This document shows positions 8,440-17,873 of a stretch of 64,000 bases of DNA, one piece after another (position 1 is the first letter of the stretch; the number at the start of each line of letters is the position of its first letter). The notes beneath the pieces were generated by a model, which was given only the letters and a program-made list of their open reading frames with translations, had not been told where the DNA came from and did no database searches. The DNA is taken from the NCBI RefSeq assembly GCF_011009015.1, contig NZ_CP048878.1, forward strand, positions 5,176,354 through 5,240,353, given 5' to 3'. The stretch comes from Spartinivicinus ruber. Lineage in GTDB: Bacteria > Pseudomonadota > Gammaproteobacteria > Pseudomonadales > Zooshikellaceae. The position numbers and the translations under genes are program-made.

Positions 8440-10677
8440 ATGTCAACAGCAGATCTTGCTGAACTTCAGCAAACCCTCGATATTCTATGGCTAATGGTAG
8501 CCGCTGCTTTAGTTTTTCTAATGCAAGCGGGTTTTGCCGCTTTAGAGTCAGGGCTGACCCGCGCTAAAAATACTATTAATGTTGCCCTAAAGAACGTTAC
8601 TGACTTTACCGTTGCCACCGTAGTGTTCTGGATGGTGGGATTTGCTGTTATGTTTGGTGATAGTGCCGGGGGCTGGTTTGGCAGTAGTAACTTTGCTTTA
8701 TCAGAAGCTAGCAAACCCATGGATTTTGCCTTTTTCGTGTTTCAAGTTACTTTTGCTGGTACTGCAGCCACTATTGTATCTGGCGCTGTTGCAGAGCGAA
8801 TTCGATTTCTTGCTTACATGGTTATTACTATTGCCATTTGCGCATTTATTTACCCAGTATCTGGCCACTGGATTTGGGGGGAAGGTGGTTGGCTGGCAGA
8901 AAAAAACATGGTTGATTTTGCAGGTTCAACGGTTGTCCATTCGTTAGGTGGTTGGGTAGGTTTAGCAGGCGCCTGGATTTTAGGACCCAGGCTTGGTCGA
9001 TTTAACCCTGATGGTAGAACCGTCAGAATGCAAGGCCATAACCAAGTAATGGCCGTTATCGGGGTATTGATTTTATGGTTTGGCTGGTTTGGTTTTAATG
9101 GGGGAAGTACCTTAGCCGCAACAACGGATATTGCCAAAATCATTCTTAATACTTGTTTAGCTGCAGCCGCTGGTGGAATAGCTAGCTTTTTAATCTCCCT
9201 AGTATTACATGGCGGAGAAATTTACATCGCTCGATTATTAAATGGCATTATTGGGGGCCTGGTTGCTATTACAGCTGGCTGCGCAGTGGTTAATCCACTT
9301 GGTGCTGTATTTATTGGTTTTTCGGCAGGTATTGTCGTCTATGCATTTGAGTGGTGGTTGGTCAAAGGATTACGCATTGATGACCCAGTTAATGTTGTCG
9401 CAGCCCATGGTTTTTGCGGTGCCTGGGGCACCCTTATTTTAGCTTTTGTAGCAGCTGATGGGGCTCTCCCAATAGCCAACAGATGGGAACAGTTTTTTGT
9501 TCAAGCGCAAGGCGTAATTGCCGTATTTATCTGGGGATTTGGTACCGGAGCCATTTTATTCGGCATTATGCGCTATATGAAATTTCTTCGTGTACCTGAA
9601 GAAGCCGAACGAGTTGGGCTTAATGTATTTGAGCATGGCACAACAACTGGTTTAATTGAAATTAAACAAGCCATGAAGTCAGTCTTACCTAAATCAGAAG
9701 GTGGTGAAGGTAACCTGACCACCCGTGTACCGTTCGAACAAGGGAGTGATGCAGGCGAAATTGCCCAAGCATTTAATACTCTCATCGAGTCTTATTATAA
9801 AACCGTCAGCTATCTGAATGGCGCATCTGCCAAATTAAACCAAACCGGTGAGTCTTTAAGCAGTACTTGTTCAAGCCTCCATAAGTCTGCCAAGGACCAA
9901 ACCTATAATTCCGACAAAGTATTAAACACTGTACAAGAAATGGTTAATATGACCGATCAGGTTACTGAATACGCTAACGAAATCTATGAAAAAACCTTAA
10001 GCGTTTGTGAAGAGGCCAATCAAAATAGAGACATTGTAGACTCAGCAACCACAGCTATCGAAACCTTATCTAACGATGTGATTGAGGCGGCTAAGATTAT
10101 TCACGAGCTAAAAAATGACTCTAATGAAATATCACAAATTTCTGACACTATTAATGATATTTCAGACCAAACCAATTTATTAGCATTAAATGCCAGTATT
10201 GAAGCAGCACGAGCCGGTGAGCATGGTAGGGGTTTTGCTGTAGTAGCTGAAGAGGTAAGGGAGTTAGCTCAACGGGCCTCCAACTCCACAGAACGAATAA
10301 AACAAATGATTGATAAAATTCAAGCAGGCGCAATCAAAGCAGCCCGCGCAATGGAGCAAGGTGCAACTAATGCAAGTGCCAGTGTGAACCAAGCGAAACA
10401 AATGGGCGAGTCTTTAAATAGAATTTCAGATAATGTTGAAAGTATTACTGAACTCACCCAATTAAGTTGTAACCAGCTAAATAACTATAAAGATGTTACC
10501 CATACCATTGAAGCTGATTTATCAACCATTAACCATTTAGCCAAAGAAGGCGATGTAAGAGCTGATGAAACCAATCAAACCAGCACCTCTTTATTTGAGC
10601 TAATCAGGGAAATTCATGAAATTATCAACCAGTTTCAAATTAACTCAAGCGATCAAGAAGTTGCAGTGGCTAAATAA
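8440..10677 (+). CDS. Ammonium transporter (Amt) - methyl-accepting chemotaxis protein fusion
   Basis: 745 residues. Residues 1 to about 385 are a complete Amt/Rh-family channel: [20 protein letters not shown] (about 101-120), the two pore histidines in [13 protein letters not shown] (His167) and [13 protein letters not shown] (His323), and FNGGSTLAA (about 219-227). A linker with the Amt-type tail [10 protein letters not shown] (391-400) leads to a HAMP-like stretch ([20 protein letters not shown], about 424-443) and then a long coiled-coil MCP signalling domain whose hairpin tip, [20 protein letters not shown], lies at about 574-593, followed by [20 protein letters not shown]. The family fold is certain; the architecture suggests that ammonium binding or transport is relayed to CheA/CheW, similar in principle to the Amt-histidine kinase Ks-Amt5. 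No glnK gene is adjacent, unlike usual amtB loci. It lies convergent to a small gene with one base between stop codons. Confidence 0.95.
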   Translation: MSTADLAELQQTLDILWLMVAAALVFLMQAGFAALESGLTRAKNTINVALKNVTDFTVATVVFWMVGFAVMFGDSAGGWFGSSNFALSEASKPMDFAFFVFQVTFAGTAATIVSGAVAERIRFLAYMVITIAICAFIYPVSGHWIWGEGGWLAEKNMVDFAGSTVVHSLGGWVGLAGAWILGPRLGRFNPDGRTVRMQGHNQVMAVIGVLILWFGWFGFNGGSTLAATTDIAKIILNTCLAAAAGGIASFLISLVLHGGEIYIARLLNGIIGGLVAITAGCAVVNPLGAVFIGFSAGIVVYAFEWWLVKGLRIDDPVNVVAAHGFCGAWGTLILAFVAADGALPIANRWEQFFVQAQGVIAVFIWGFGTGAILFGIMRYMKFLRVPEEAERVGLNVFEHGTTTGLIEIKQAMKSVLPKSEGGEGNLTTRVPFEQGSDAGEIAQAFNTLIESYYKTVSYLNGASAKLNQTGESLSSTCSSLHKSAKDQTYNSDKVLNTVQEMVNMTDQVTEYANEIYEKTLSVCEEANQNRDIVDSATTAIETLSNDVIEAAKIIHELKNDSNEISQISDTINDISDQTNLLALNASIEAARAGEHGRGFAVVAEEVRELAQRASNSTERIKQMIDKIQAGAIKAARAMEQGATNASASVNQAKQMGESLNRISDNVESITELTQLSCNQLNNYKDVTHTIEADLSTINHLAKEGDVRADETNQTSTSLFELIREIHEIINQFQINSSDQEVAVAK

Positions 10678-10678
10678 G

Positions 10679-11086
10679 TTAGCCACGCCAATGGAACTTT
10701 AAATAACTACTTTGTCCAGGGCCTGCAATGGTTTCCAATTGAATTAAATGACTGTGTTTAAGCCGCATCATGGTCCGCTTTATTTCCGCATCCTCTGCAC
10801 CACTGTCAGCAAGAAAATCAATGAGCTGGTAATTGGTAACCGTTTGTTTCTGCCAGATAAAATCCAATGACTTTTCAAAGAAATTCTTTTGTTTGGGCGT
10901 TTTAGCCTCACGAACTCCCTTACTCTTCAATGACTGGCAAACAGATTCACTAGGCGGTTCTGAGGTTGGATTAGCCTCCCGAGTAAGATGACTTAATTCA
11001 GCAATAAGCATTTTTAAATCATCAGTGGCTTCTATTGACAAGTCCACTGATAAACTGCCTACTTTACCTGTTATTTTTATTGCCAT
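10679..11086 (-). CDS. Uncharacterised protein with a possible C-terminal winged-helix fold
   Basis: 135 residues, not recognised. The first 40 residues form a beta-hairpin-like start (MAIKITGKVGSLSVDLSIEA) then a helix; the middle (about 40-65) is polar and low in hydrophobics. The last 65 residues (FFEKSLDFIWQKQTVTNYQL onward, ending with SYLKFHW) have the helix-helix-helix-beta rhythm of a winged helix. No signal peptide. It ends one base from the stop of the Amt-MCP fusion on the other strand, so antisense overlap of their mRNAs is likely. Function unknown. Confidence 0.7.
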   Translation of the reverse strand: MAIKITGKVGSLSVDLSIEATDDLKMLIAELSHLTREANPTSEPPSESVCQSLKSKGVREAKTPKQKNFFEKSLDFIWQKQTVTNYQLIDFLADSGAEDAEIKRTMMRLKHSHLIQLETIAGPGQSSYLKFHWRG

Positions 11087-11283
11087 CTTAATTCGCTAAA
11101 CATCTCAAAGGGTATTTATTAATATACTCAAAGGGACATAATAAGTAAAACTACCTAAAAGCATCTAATTTACAAAGTACTCCATTCATTATTGATATAA
11201 CTCAATATTGTCACACGACTCTCCAATTAATATTCCGATAAACGCTTTGTTGCCGTAAGTAAGGAATAATGAGGTCATTTTTT

Positions 11284-11949
11284 ATGCGTACACCTATTGC
11301 TGTATTTGCCACTGTGGCTTTAGGCTTATCCCTTAGTCAGGGGGTAATGGCTTATCAAGAAGGGGATTTTATCGTCAGAGCTGGTGCAGCAACAGTTAAT
11401 CCCAATGAGGATAGCGGTAATGTAAAAGCAGGTGGAGCTGATACCGGCTGGACTGTTGGCGTCGATAGCAATACCCAACTAGGGTTAACTGGCACTTATA
11501 TGTTAACCGACCATATTGGAATTGGTTTATTAGCCGCTACACCGTTTGAGCATACCCTGGATTTAAAGAGCAGTCCTGATAATGGCTCACTTGCTGATAT
11601 AAAACACTTACCACCTACATTAACTGTGCAATATTACTTCAATGACACCAAGGCTGACCTACAGCCATATGTAGGTGCAGGGGTTAACTACACCACTTTC
11701 TTTGATGAAGAATTTACCAGCAAACGTAAAGCACAAGGCTACAATAGTCTGGACCTGGAGGACTCTTGGGGAGTTGCCTTCGAAGCAGGTGTTGATTACA
11801 AACTAACTGATAATCTGCTGGTAAATGCCAGTGTTTGGTATCTCGATATTGATACGGAAGCAAACTTTAAAGTAGGCAATACCAAAGCAAAAGTGGATGT
11901 TGAGTTAGACCCCTGGGTCTATATGGTGGGACTAGGTTATAAGTTTTAG
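11284..11949 (+). CDS. OmpW-family outer membrane beta-barrel protein
   Basis: OmpW-like small porin (eight-stranded barrel). A signal peptide (MRTPIAVFATVALGLSLSQG, cleavage after VMA) is followed by FIVRAGAATVNPN, which is the typical first strand, then GLTGTYMLTDHIGIGLLAAT, LPPTLTVQYYF, LQPYVGAGVNYT and a C-terminal strand ending in aromatic Phe (YMVGLGYKF), as required for BAM recognition. Two starts are possible: 11269 (AAGGA only 3 nt away) and 11284 (GAGGT with 8-nt spacing). I chose 11284 because the spacing is better; the longer form adds only MRSFF. Monocistronic; OmpW proteins are often linked to osmotic or redox stress and small hydrophobic solutes. Confidence 0.92.
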   Translation: MRTPIAVFATVALGLSLSQGVMAYQEGDFIVRAGAATVNPNEDSGNVKAGGADTGWTVGVDSNTQLGLTGTYMLTDHIGIGLLAATPFEHTLDLKSSPDNGSLADIKHLPPTLTVQYYFNDTKADLQPYVGAGVNYTTFFDEEFTSKRKAQGYNSLDLEDSWGVAFEAGVDYKLTDNLLVNASVWYLDIDTEANFKVGNTKAKVDVELDPWVYMVGLGYKF

Positions 11950-11970
11950 CTTGGTCACTGCTTTTTTAGT

Positions 11971-12000
11971 TCTTGAGGGACCATGGAGGGCCCTTCAAGA
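11971..12000 (+). terminator. Imperfect hairpin after ompW-like gene
   Basis: TCTTGA...TCAAGA outer stem continued by GG/CC pairs, 21 bp after the OmpW stop. No clear U-run follows; weak terminator candidate. Confidence 0.4.
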
Positions 12001-12044
12001 TCGAACGGTGAGCAAATACCCTATTGCTCCATACTTTTTCTTTA

Positions 12045-12917
12045 CTACACATAAAACCCTTTCACTATCTTCGCAATCGCAGGCCGCCATGCCTTTGCAT
12101 GAATACCAAAGGTGTCTCTGATTTTGTTAACAGACAAACGTGCATTTAAATGGCTAGGTAGATAATCCAGCTGATTACATTCTTTTACTAACAGCTTTTC
12201 AGAGGGTAACTCATCATATTGCATAGCATCATTGAGCAATACTTCAGCAAACTTGCTTTCAGCTACTGGCTCTACACCACCATAGTGATAAGTGCCGAAG
12301 ACTTCTGCTTCGCAGTCAAGCTGGTAAAGAATTGCAATAATGACTGCAGCCACATCCACTGCAGGGGTTGGGTTTCCTAAGCGGTCTGATGCCACCCACA
12401 CCTCTTGATTTTGCTTCAACTGGGACAAAATTGTATTAACCAGATTATATCGCCTGGCACTCACCACCCAGCCTAAACGTAAGATAATATGACGGGAGCA
12501 GCGTTCTCTAATTAACTGCTCCCCTTGCCATAAGCTGCCAGCTAAAACTCCTTGCGGGTTAGCAGTATCTTTTTCAGTGTAAGGCTCTGTTTTAGCACCA
12601 TCAAAAACCAAGTAAGACGACAGATGGATTAAAGTAATATTATGTTTGCTACAGATGGCAGCCATACTGGCAGCCGCATCTCGATTAATCGCAAAGCACT
12701 TGGAAGGCTCTGACTCAGCCTTAACCAAATCTCGATAACCCACAGCATTTACTACCATGGTTGGTTGATAACGTGCGATCAACTCTGCAACTTGTTTATC
12801 ATCAGCAATATCCAAAGCCTTGTGGCTAGGCGCTTTAAAAACAATCCCATGCTCTGTCAGTTGCTGACATAACTCCTGCCCCACCTGACCTGAGCCACCA
12901 AATACTAATACTTTCAT
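12045..12917 (-). CDS. RmlD-like extended SDR (dTDP-4-dehydrorhamnose reductase family), catalytic residues not conserved
   Basis: 290 residues with the RmlD/sugar-nucleotide-binding fold: the Rossmann motif GGSGQVG (7-13), the second conserved block (A-x-x-D style segment ALDIADDKQV), VVNAVGYRDLVKAESEP with the family's VNxxAYxxVDxAE pattern altered, and a C-terminal substrate domain ending PAIAKIVKGF. The usual STDYVFDG is SSYLVFDG (100-107) and the usual YGxSKxxGE active site is LAGSLWQGE (125-133), so both catalytic Tyr and Lys are Leu. Other family members with lost catalysis serve as regulatory or binding subunits, as with human MAT2B. It is alone, with no rhamnose genes nearby. Fold assignment is strong; enzymatic activity is doubtful. 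Confidence 0.85.
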   Translation of the reverse strand: MKVLVFGGSGQVGQELCQQLTEHGIVFKAPSHKALDIADDKQVAELIARYQPTMVVNAVGYRDLVKAESEPSKCFAINRDAAASMAAICSKHNITLIHLSSYLVFDGAKTEPYTEKDTANPQGVLAGSLWQGEQLIRERCSRHIILRLGWVVSARRYNLVNTILSQLKQNQEVWVASDRLGNPTPAVDVAAVIIAILYQLDCEAEVFGTYHYGGVEPVAESKFAEVLLNDAMQYDELPSEKLLVKECNQLDYLPSHLNARLSVNKIRDTFGIHAKAWRPAIAKIVKGFYV

Positions 12918-13623
12918 AAACCAACTTAAATTATCCTGAAGCAGCTTATTAATAGGCTTACAGTGAAATAACCTAGTATCTCGAACACCCAGCTTTATTA
13001 TTTTTTGAAAAGCTATAGGCTAGCCAATTAATGCTAACCATAGCCTTTCTGTCAACCACCCAACAGCTGGTGTACATCACATAACTTTGGTGCAACTATA
13101 GTGGGTAGCAAACAGCCATGATAAATGAAACAGTATATTTGATAACACCAACCTGGTACTACCTAATACAGCAACCCGTTGTAAATTTTCTAGCAATTGA
13201 AGTTGTTTCGACAAGTTAACTATTAACCCAAACTGGCTGAGCCTCAAAGTATTCACCTGGCAATCTGGGCCTAATAGCCATCTTTACAAAACTCTTAACC
13301 GCTAATGTTGCCGTTTTGACAGAAAGTAGCAAACATTTTACCCCTTAAGTGGTTGCAGTCTTCCTTAGTCATGGCGCACAATTTGTCTAGTGATACATCC
13401 TATAACCAAGAAAACCTTTTGGGGATACTGATTGGCAGGCTGTACCACCAGCCGAATATTTCATCAGATATCAAAGAATCTGGGCATTCTGGCTAAACAA
13501 CATTGCTTTATTTCCCGCCAGCCTTGATGATGCCAAGGCTGGCGGGAAATAAAGTAAAATGACTGTCGTTTGATGACATATTCGGGCTACGTAGCCAATG
13601 AATTACAGGAATGATGGCTTTTT
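12918..13623. other. Intergenic region with a strong perfect hairpin
   Basis: About 700 bp without a confident gene. It holds a 21-bp perfect inverted repeat (13506-13554) and just before it a 41-codon ORF (13371-13496) that lacks a ribosome-binding site. Everything else looks like non-coding AT-rich sequence. The upstream leader of the histidine kinase gene lies at its right end. Confidence 0.5.
13506..13554. other. 21-bp perfect inverted repeat, 7-nt loop
   Basis: Left arm 13506-13526 and right arm 13534-13554 are exact reverse complements (core CCCGCCAGCCTTG / CAAGGCTGGCGGG). It is flanked neither by a U-run nor by a known gene end on either strand: the nearest plus-strand gene starts at 13624 and the gene to the left is transcribed away. 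It could be the terminator of an unannotated small RNA or ORF ending at 13496, or a structured leader of the kinase mRNA. Confidence 0.85.
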
Positions 13624-15180
13624 ATGACTGCAACTGACCCAAATAGTGTGCCTACAGAGCGAGATATCGCTGAAGATAAAATATTATTGGTTGATGATAA
13701 CCCCACCAATTTACAGCTATTACTACAAACGCTAAACGGCCGGGGCTACAAGCTACTTGTGGCTAAAAATGGTGAAAGCGCTCTTAAAATTGCTCAAAAA
13801 AACAAACCTGCACTGATTTTATTAGACATCATGATGCCAGGGATCGATGGTTATGAAGTTTGTCGCCAATTAAAAGGCGACCCGGAAACCAACGGCATTA
13901 CCGTTATTTTTCTATCTGCCCTTGATGAAACCAAAGACAAGGTAAAAGGGCTAAACCTGGGTGCAGTTGACTTCATTTCTAAGCCATTTCAGCCTGAAGA
14001 AGTATTGGCACGGGTTGCCACACAGCTGAAAATTCATCGCCTGGAACGTGCTCTTTCTGAACGAAACAAACAGCTAGAAGCCGATAACCAGCGAATATTG
14101 GAAGCAATGACAGAAGGGATTTTTGGTTTGGATCAAAAAGGCTGCATCACTTTTGTCAATGCAGCAGCAAACCGCATGACAGGGTTTGCCGAAGATAAAC
14201 TAATTGGCCAAGAGTTAATCAATATTCTGCTTAAACCTAATGACCCGAAGACGGTTCCAATTTTGAAAACGTTACAAGACGGCTCAGAGCAACATATTGA
14301 AGAAGACTTATTTTGGCACCACGATGGTTATCACTTCCCAGTTACCTATTCTGTTACGCCAATCAAAACAGATCGCCAGCCTTCAGGTGCTGTTGTAGTG
14401 TTTAAAGACATTACTGAACGTAAACAAAATGAAGAAGCCCTGCAAAAAGCCTTGGACGAACTGCAAGAACAAAAAGAACGCCTTACTCATGTATCAAGGT
14501 TAAGCACCATGGGCGAAATGGCTGCAGGGTTTGCCCATGAAGTTAACCAACCACTCACCGCCATTTGTAATTATGCCCAAGTGTGCAATCGGATGATTCA
14601 GCGTGATCCGTTAAATAAAGAGTCGCTCTCTGAAGCCTTGGAAAAAATTGGCACGCAAGCCAGAAGAGCAGGAGATATTATTGCACGCATCCGCAGCTTT
14701 GTGAAAAAACCTGCCCATTGCTTAGAAAAAGTTGATTGCAATAAATTAATTAGCGATGTGGTTAAGCTGGCAGAAGTTGATGCTCGCAATAACAACATGG
14801 AAATTCACCTGGATCTTGCTGATGAATTGCCATTAATAGAAGCTGACCCGGTACAAATACAACAGGTTGCCCTTAACTTAATCCGCAATGGTATGGAAGC
14901 AATGCGTGACCGAGAAACTCGTGATATAGGTGTTTGGGTTAAAACAGAGCTGGACAAATCCCATCAATTTGTCAAAGTATCCGTTATTGACCGTGGCCAC
15001 GGGCTAACAGAAGACGCTGCTGATAAGCTGTTTCAACCCTTCTTTACCACTAAAAGCTACGGTATGGGGATTGGTTTATCCGTCTGCGAGTCGATTATAT
15101 CGACTCATGGAGGTAAATTGCGGTTTGAAAACAACCCCGAGGGCGGTGCTATTTTTTATTTCACCGTTCCCACTGTTTAA
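13624..15180 (+). CDS. Hybrid sensor histidine kinase: receiver-PAS-HisKA-HATPase
   Basis: 518 residues with no membrane segment. Receiver domain at about 18-135, with phospho-acceptor Asp in ALILLDIMMPGIDGYE and the conserved Lys in DFISKPF. After a short coiled coil there is a PAS domain at about 157-275 (MTEGIFGLDQKGCITFVNAA; PAC-type VVFKDITERK). HisKA follows, with the H box FAHEVNQPLTAICNYAQ of the DctB/FixL/NtrB subtype, then HATPase_c with N box NLIRNGMEAM and G boxes DRGHGLT and GMGIGLSVCESI. The N-terminal receiver with a cytoplasmic location suggests a phosphorelay or cross-regulated kinase. No partner regulator is adjacent, so it is an orphan. Its stop overlaps by 4 bp the 3' end of the convergent gene. 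Confidence 0.93.
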   Translation: MTATDPNSVPTERDIAEDKILLVDDNPTNLQLLLQTLNGRGYKLLVAKNGESALKIAQKNKPALILLDIMMPGIDGYEVCRQLKGDPETNGITVIFLSALDETKDKVKGLNLGAVDFISKPFQPEEVLARVATQLKIHRLERALSERNKQLEADNQRILEAMTEGIFGLDQKGCITFVNAAANRMTGFAEDKLIGQELINILLKPNDPKTVPILKTLQDGSEQHIEEDLFWHHDGYHFPVTYSVTPIKTDRQPSGAVVVFKDITERKQNEEALQKALDELQEQKERLTHVSRLSTMGEMAAGFAHEVNQPLTAICNYAQVCNRMIQRDPLNKESLSEALEKIGTQARRAGDIIARIRSFVKKPAHCLEKVDCNKLISDVVKLAEVDARNNNMEIHLDLADELPLIEADPVQIQQVALNLIRNGMEAMRDRETRDIGVWVKTELDKSHQFVKVSVIDRGHGLTEDAADKLFQPFFTTKSYGMGIGLSVCESIISTHGGKLRFENNPEGGAIFYFTVPTV

Positions 15181-15548
15181 TTTATACCTAATGGACTGGG
15201 CTTGATAGGTTTCATTAGCTGGTCTACCTCTACATATTTAATATAATGTAGCTGTTGTAGACTGCTAATTGTGTTTTCAAGCTCGGCTTGGTTTGAAGCA
15301 GCCACACAAATAATTAATCCATTCTCTTGAAATGGGCGAACAATTTGCAACTGCTGCTGACCTACCACACCAGCAACATAATCTAAGGCCTGTGGGCTTT
15401 GCCGATCTTTCAAGGTTTTAAACATCACAATCAAACGTGCAGAACCCTGACTAGACAGAGAACATTGTTGCCCCGCTGTTACCTGCCCCACCATAATGTG
15501 TCCAACAATAAACAACAAAGCAGTCAATATATATTTTTGACGTAGCAT
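15177..15548 (-). CDS. Small secreted protein resembling a free-standing subtilisin propeptide (inhibitor I9)
   Basis: 123 residues from the preferred ATG at 15548, which has AAGGA with suitable spacing; an upstream in-frame ATG at 15581 would add 11 residues ahead of the signal peptide. A hydrophobic signal peptide (YILTALLFIVGHIMVG) is followed by a domain with the I9 rhythm: SARLIVMFKTLKD at the start, then a helix, and HYIKYVEVDQLMKP at the end, like the (V/I)xYVExD end of subtilase propeptides. No protease domain follows. Stand-alone I9 proteins can act as protease inhibitors or chaperones; this is a fold-level inference from sequence pattern. It overlaps the end of the kinase gene by 4 bp on the opposite strand. 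Confidence 0.65.
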   Translation of the reverse strand: MLRQKYILTALLFIVGHIMVGQVTAGQQCSLSSQGSARLIVMFKTLKDRQSPQALDYVAGVVGQQQLQIVRPFQENGLIICVAASNQAELENTISSLQQLHYIKYVEVDQLMKPIKPSPLGIN

Positions 15549-15756
15549 GGGGTATTTCCTTATAAAACAATTGAAGTACATTTGCCCATTATTATTTCAC
15601 AAGGCATCATAACAGCCAATTAACCTAATAATAAATGACCCCTGTCAACCGTATCAAAACATTTACAACACACTAACAAAAAGTCATTTTAATTAAATAC
15701 GTACCACTCAAAGCCATTTATTGCTAAAAATTAATAGTTAAAAAGCTTAATAACCC

Positions 15757-15804
15757 AAAAAACTAGGTGGCATTATAAAAAACTATGTTACCACCCTATT
15801 TTTT
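15757..15804 (-). terminator. Terminator downstream of rtcB
   Basis: Read on the minus strand, an A-rich 5' arm and GGGTGG pair with CCACCTAG followed by six T residues, starting about 10 bp after the rtcB stop. A 20-nt loop and one bulge make it imperfect. Confidence 0.55.
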
Positions 15805-15813
15805 GCTACTCCT

Positions 15814-17043
15814 TTATCCCTTCACACACACCACTTGTTTTAGAGTATGCACTATTTCCACCAGGTCTTCCTGAGCTTTCATGACCTTTTCAATGGGTTT
15901 GTAAGCTGCTGGTGTTTCATCAATAACATCCTTATCTTTACGACACTCGACATCTTTAGTGGCTGCTTCATGCTCTGCCAGTGTTACCAGCTTTTTAGCT
16001 TTGGTTCGCGACATTACCCGGCCTGCGCCATGGCTACAGCTATGAAAACTTTCTGGGTTACCTAACCCTCTTACAATAAAGGATTTTGCCCCCATGCTGC
16101 CTGGAATAATCCCCAATTGCCCTTCTTTTGCAGAAACCGCACCTTTTCGAGTAACTAACACATCCTTACCATAATGATGTTCTCTAGAAACATAATTATG
16201 ATGACAGTTCACCGCCATTAACTCTGCAGAAAACTGTCTCTGAAGTGTTTGCTGAACGGCATAAATCACTCGTTTCATCATCACTTGACGATTAGTAAAT
16301 GCAAACATCTGAGCCCATTCAACCGCCGATAAATATTGACCAAATAATTCGCTACCTTCCGGCAAGTAAGCTAAATCTTGGTCGGGTAATTGAATTTGCC
16401 AACGCTCCATTTCTTTTTTAGCTTTTTCAATAAAATAAGTACCTATTCGATTACCGACTCCTCTTGAGCCACTATGCAACATAAACCAAACACTGCCAGC
16501 CTCATCTAAACAGACTTCAATAAAGTGGTTACCCGTACCTAAAGTACCCAGATGGTTAAGGTTGTTGGTTTGCTGCAATACATGGTGCTGCTCAGCTAAT
16601 AATTCAAAAGGTTTTTTTAAAGGCTGCCAGGCATGAGCCACATCATCTGGTATGGTATTCCAAGCCCCTTTATCCCTGCCTCTTCTGGCTCGTGCTGAAC
16701 GGCCATGGGGCACCGCCACCTCAATTGCATGACGGATGCCGTACAAATTATCAGGTAAATCAGCAGCTACTAAACTGGTTTTAACGGCCATCATACCGCA
16801 ACCAATATCAACACCTACTGCGGCAGGAATAACTGCACCAAAAGTAGGTACCACACTACCAATAGTAGCCCCTTTACCTAAATGAACATCAGGCATTACT
16901 GCTACCCACTTATGAATAAAAGGCAGGCTGGCAATATTACATAACTGTTGCTTAGCCTCTTCTTCAAAAGGCAAACCACAAGTCCAGGCTTTAATAGGAG
17001 ACAAACCTTTCTGATGAATAACTTCGTATGACATAATTAACAT
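15814..17043 (-). CDS. rtcB: RNA-splicing ligase RtcB (3'-phosphate/5'-OH RNA ligase)
   Basis: 409 residues, the same size as E. coli RtcB (408). RtcB joins RNA 3'-phosphate or 2',3'-cyclic phosphate ends to 5'-OH ends using GTP and Mn2+. Conserved blocks are PDVHLGKGATIGSVVP and GVDIGCGM (metal Asp/Cys), HSGSRGVGNRIG, NCHHNYVSREHH, GIIPGSMGAKSFIVRGLGN, and HSCSHGAGRVMSR, which holds the guanylylated His. The ATG at 17034 (MSYEVIHQKG) is an equally likely start. No rtcA or rtcR lies next to it, so it is not in the E. coli-type sigma-54 operon; it is flanked by an unrelated secreted protein and an HD hydrolase on the opposite strand. Confidence 0.96.
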   Translation of the reverse strand: MLIMSYEVIHQKGLSPIKAWTCGLPFEEEAKQQLCNIASLPFIHKWVAVMPDVHLGKGATIGSVVPTFGAVIPAAVGVDIGCGMMAVKTSLVAADLPDNLYGIRHAIEVAVPHGRSARARRGRDKGAWNTIPDDVAHAWQPLKKPFELLAEQHHVLQQTNNLNHLGTLGTGNHFIEVCLDEAGSVWFMLHSGSRGVGNRIGTYFIEKAKKEMERWQIQLPDQDLAYLPEGSELFGQYLSAVEWAQMFAFTNRQVMMKRVIYAVQQTLQRQFSAELMAVNCHHNYVSREHHYGKDVLVTRKGAVSAKEGQLGIIPGSMGAKSFIVRGLGNPESFHSCSHGAGRVMSRTKAKKLVTLAEHEAATKDVECRKDKDVIDETPAAYKPIEKVMKAQEDLVEIVHTLKQVVCVKG

Positions 17044-17225
17044 CCAACGATCGAGAAAGTAGTTAGCAACAAACTTTTACATATACTCGTACAAGGCATG
17101 GATCATGCCAAAAACTCAAAAAAATCATAACACATTGATTTAAAACAACTTATTATCTACGATTTATATAACGCTCGTAATATAAATATCTATTTTGATA
17201 GGCGTATTATCTAATAAGATACAAA

Positions 17226-17873
17226 ATGAATAGCAACTTACTCTGTGATTACTGGCATAAATACCTTGACCAAAGTGAACATCAGCTGGTGGCCAAGCAA
17301 GCCCTGAACAAGATTATCCAACAATATAGCCAACCTTGGCGGCACTACCATACCCTTAACCATATTGAGCAGATGCTGTTACTCTTCAAACAGTATGAGT
17401 CATCTATCACCTCACCACCAACAGTATTTTTTTCCATTTGCTTCCACGATTATTACTACTTGCCTTGGTGGAAAAATAATGAAAAACGCAGCGCCGATAA
17501 AGCCATTTATACATTAGAGCAACTACACTTTGGCTCGTTAAACCATGATGTAGCACAAATGATTATAGCCACAGAAAAACACCTGCCATTAACAAATCAG
17601 GCACCCTCCCTTCTTTTAGACTGCCAATTGTTTCTAGACTTTGACCTAGCTGTTTTGGGACATGACTGGAAAAACTACCAACACTATTGCCAGCAAATTA
17701 GAAAAGAGTACTGGTTTATACCTAAAAAGAAATATTTAAAAGGTCGAAAAAAAATACTCTCTACGTTTTTAACTAGAGACAAACTTTACTTTAGCGAAGA
17801 ATTTAATGCTCAGTTCGAACAACAAGCTAGAGATAATATTCAGCGGGAAATACAATTATTAAGCAAATTATAA
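17226..17873 (+). CDS. HD-superfamily predicted metal-dependent hydrolase (COG4339 type)
   Basis: 215 residues. It has the layout of the COG4339 HD family: RHYHTLNHIEQML (about 38-50) supplies the first His, FFSICFHDYYY (about 69-79) supplies the His-Asp pair, and NEKRSADKA and IIATEKH follow with helix-borne ligands. The C-terminal half is basic (KKKYLKGRKKIL). No signal peptide or membrane segment. The substrate of this family is not known. It is divergent from rtcB (180 bp between starts) and convergent with the FMN reductase. Confidence 0.85.
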   Translation: MNSNLLCDYWHKYLDQSEHQLVAKQALNKIIQQYSQPWRHYHTLNHIEQMLLLFKQYESSITSPPTVFFSICFHDYYYLPWWKNNEKRSADKAIYTLEQLHFGSLNHDVAQMIIATEKHLPLTNQAPSLLLDCQLFLDFDLAVLGHDWKNYQHYCQQIRKEYWFIPKKKYLKGRKKILSTFLTRDKLYFSEEFNAQFEQQARDNIQREIQLLSKL

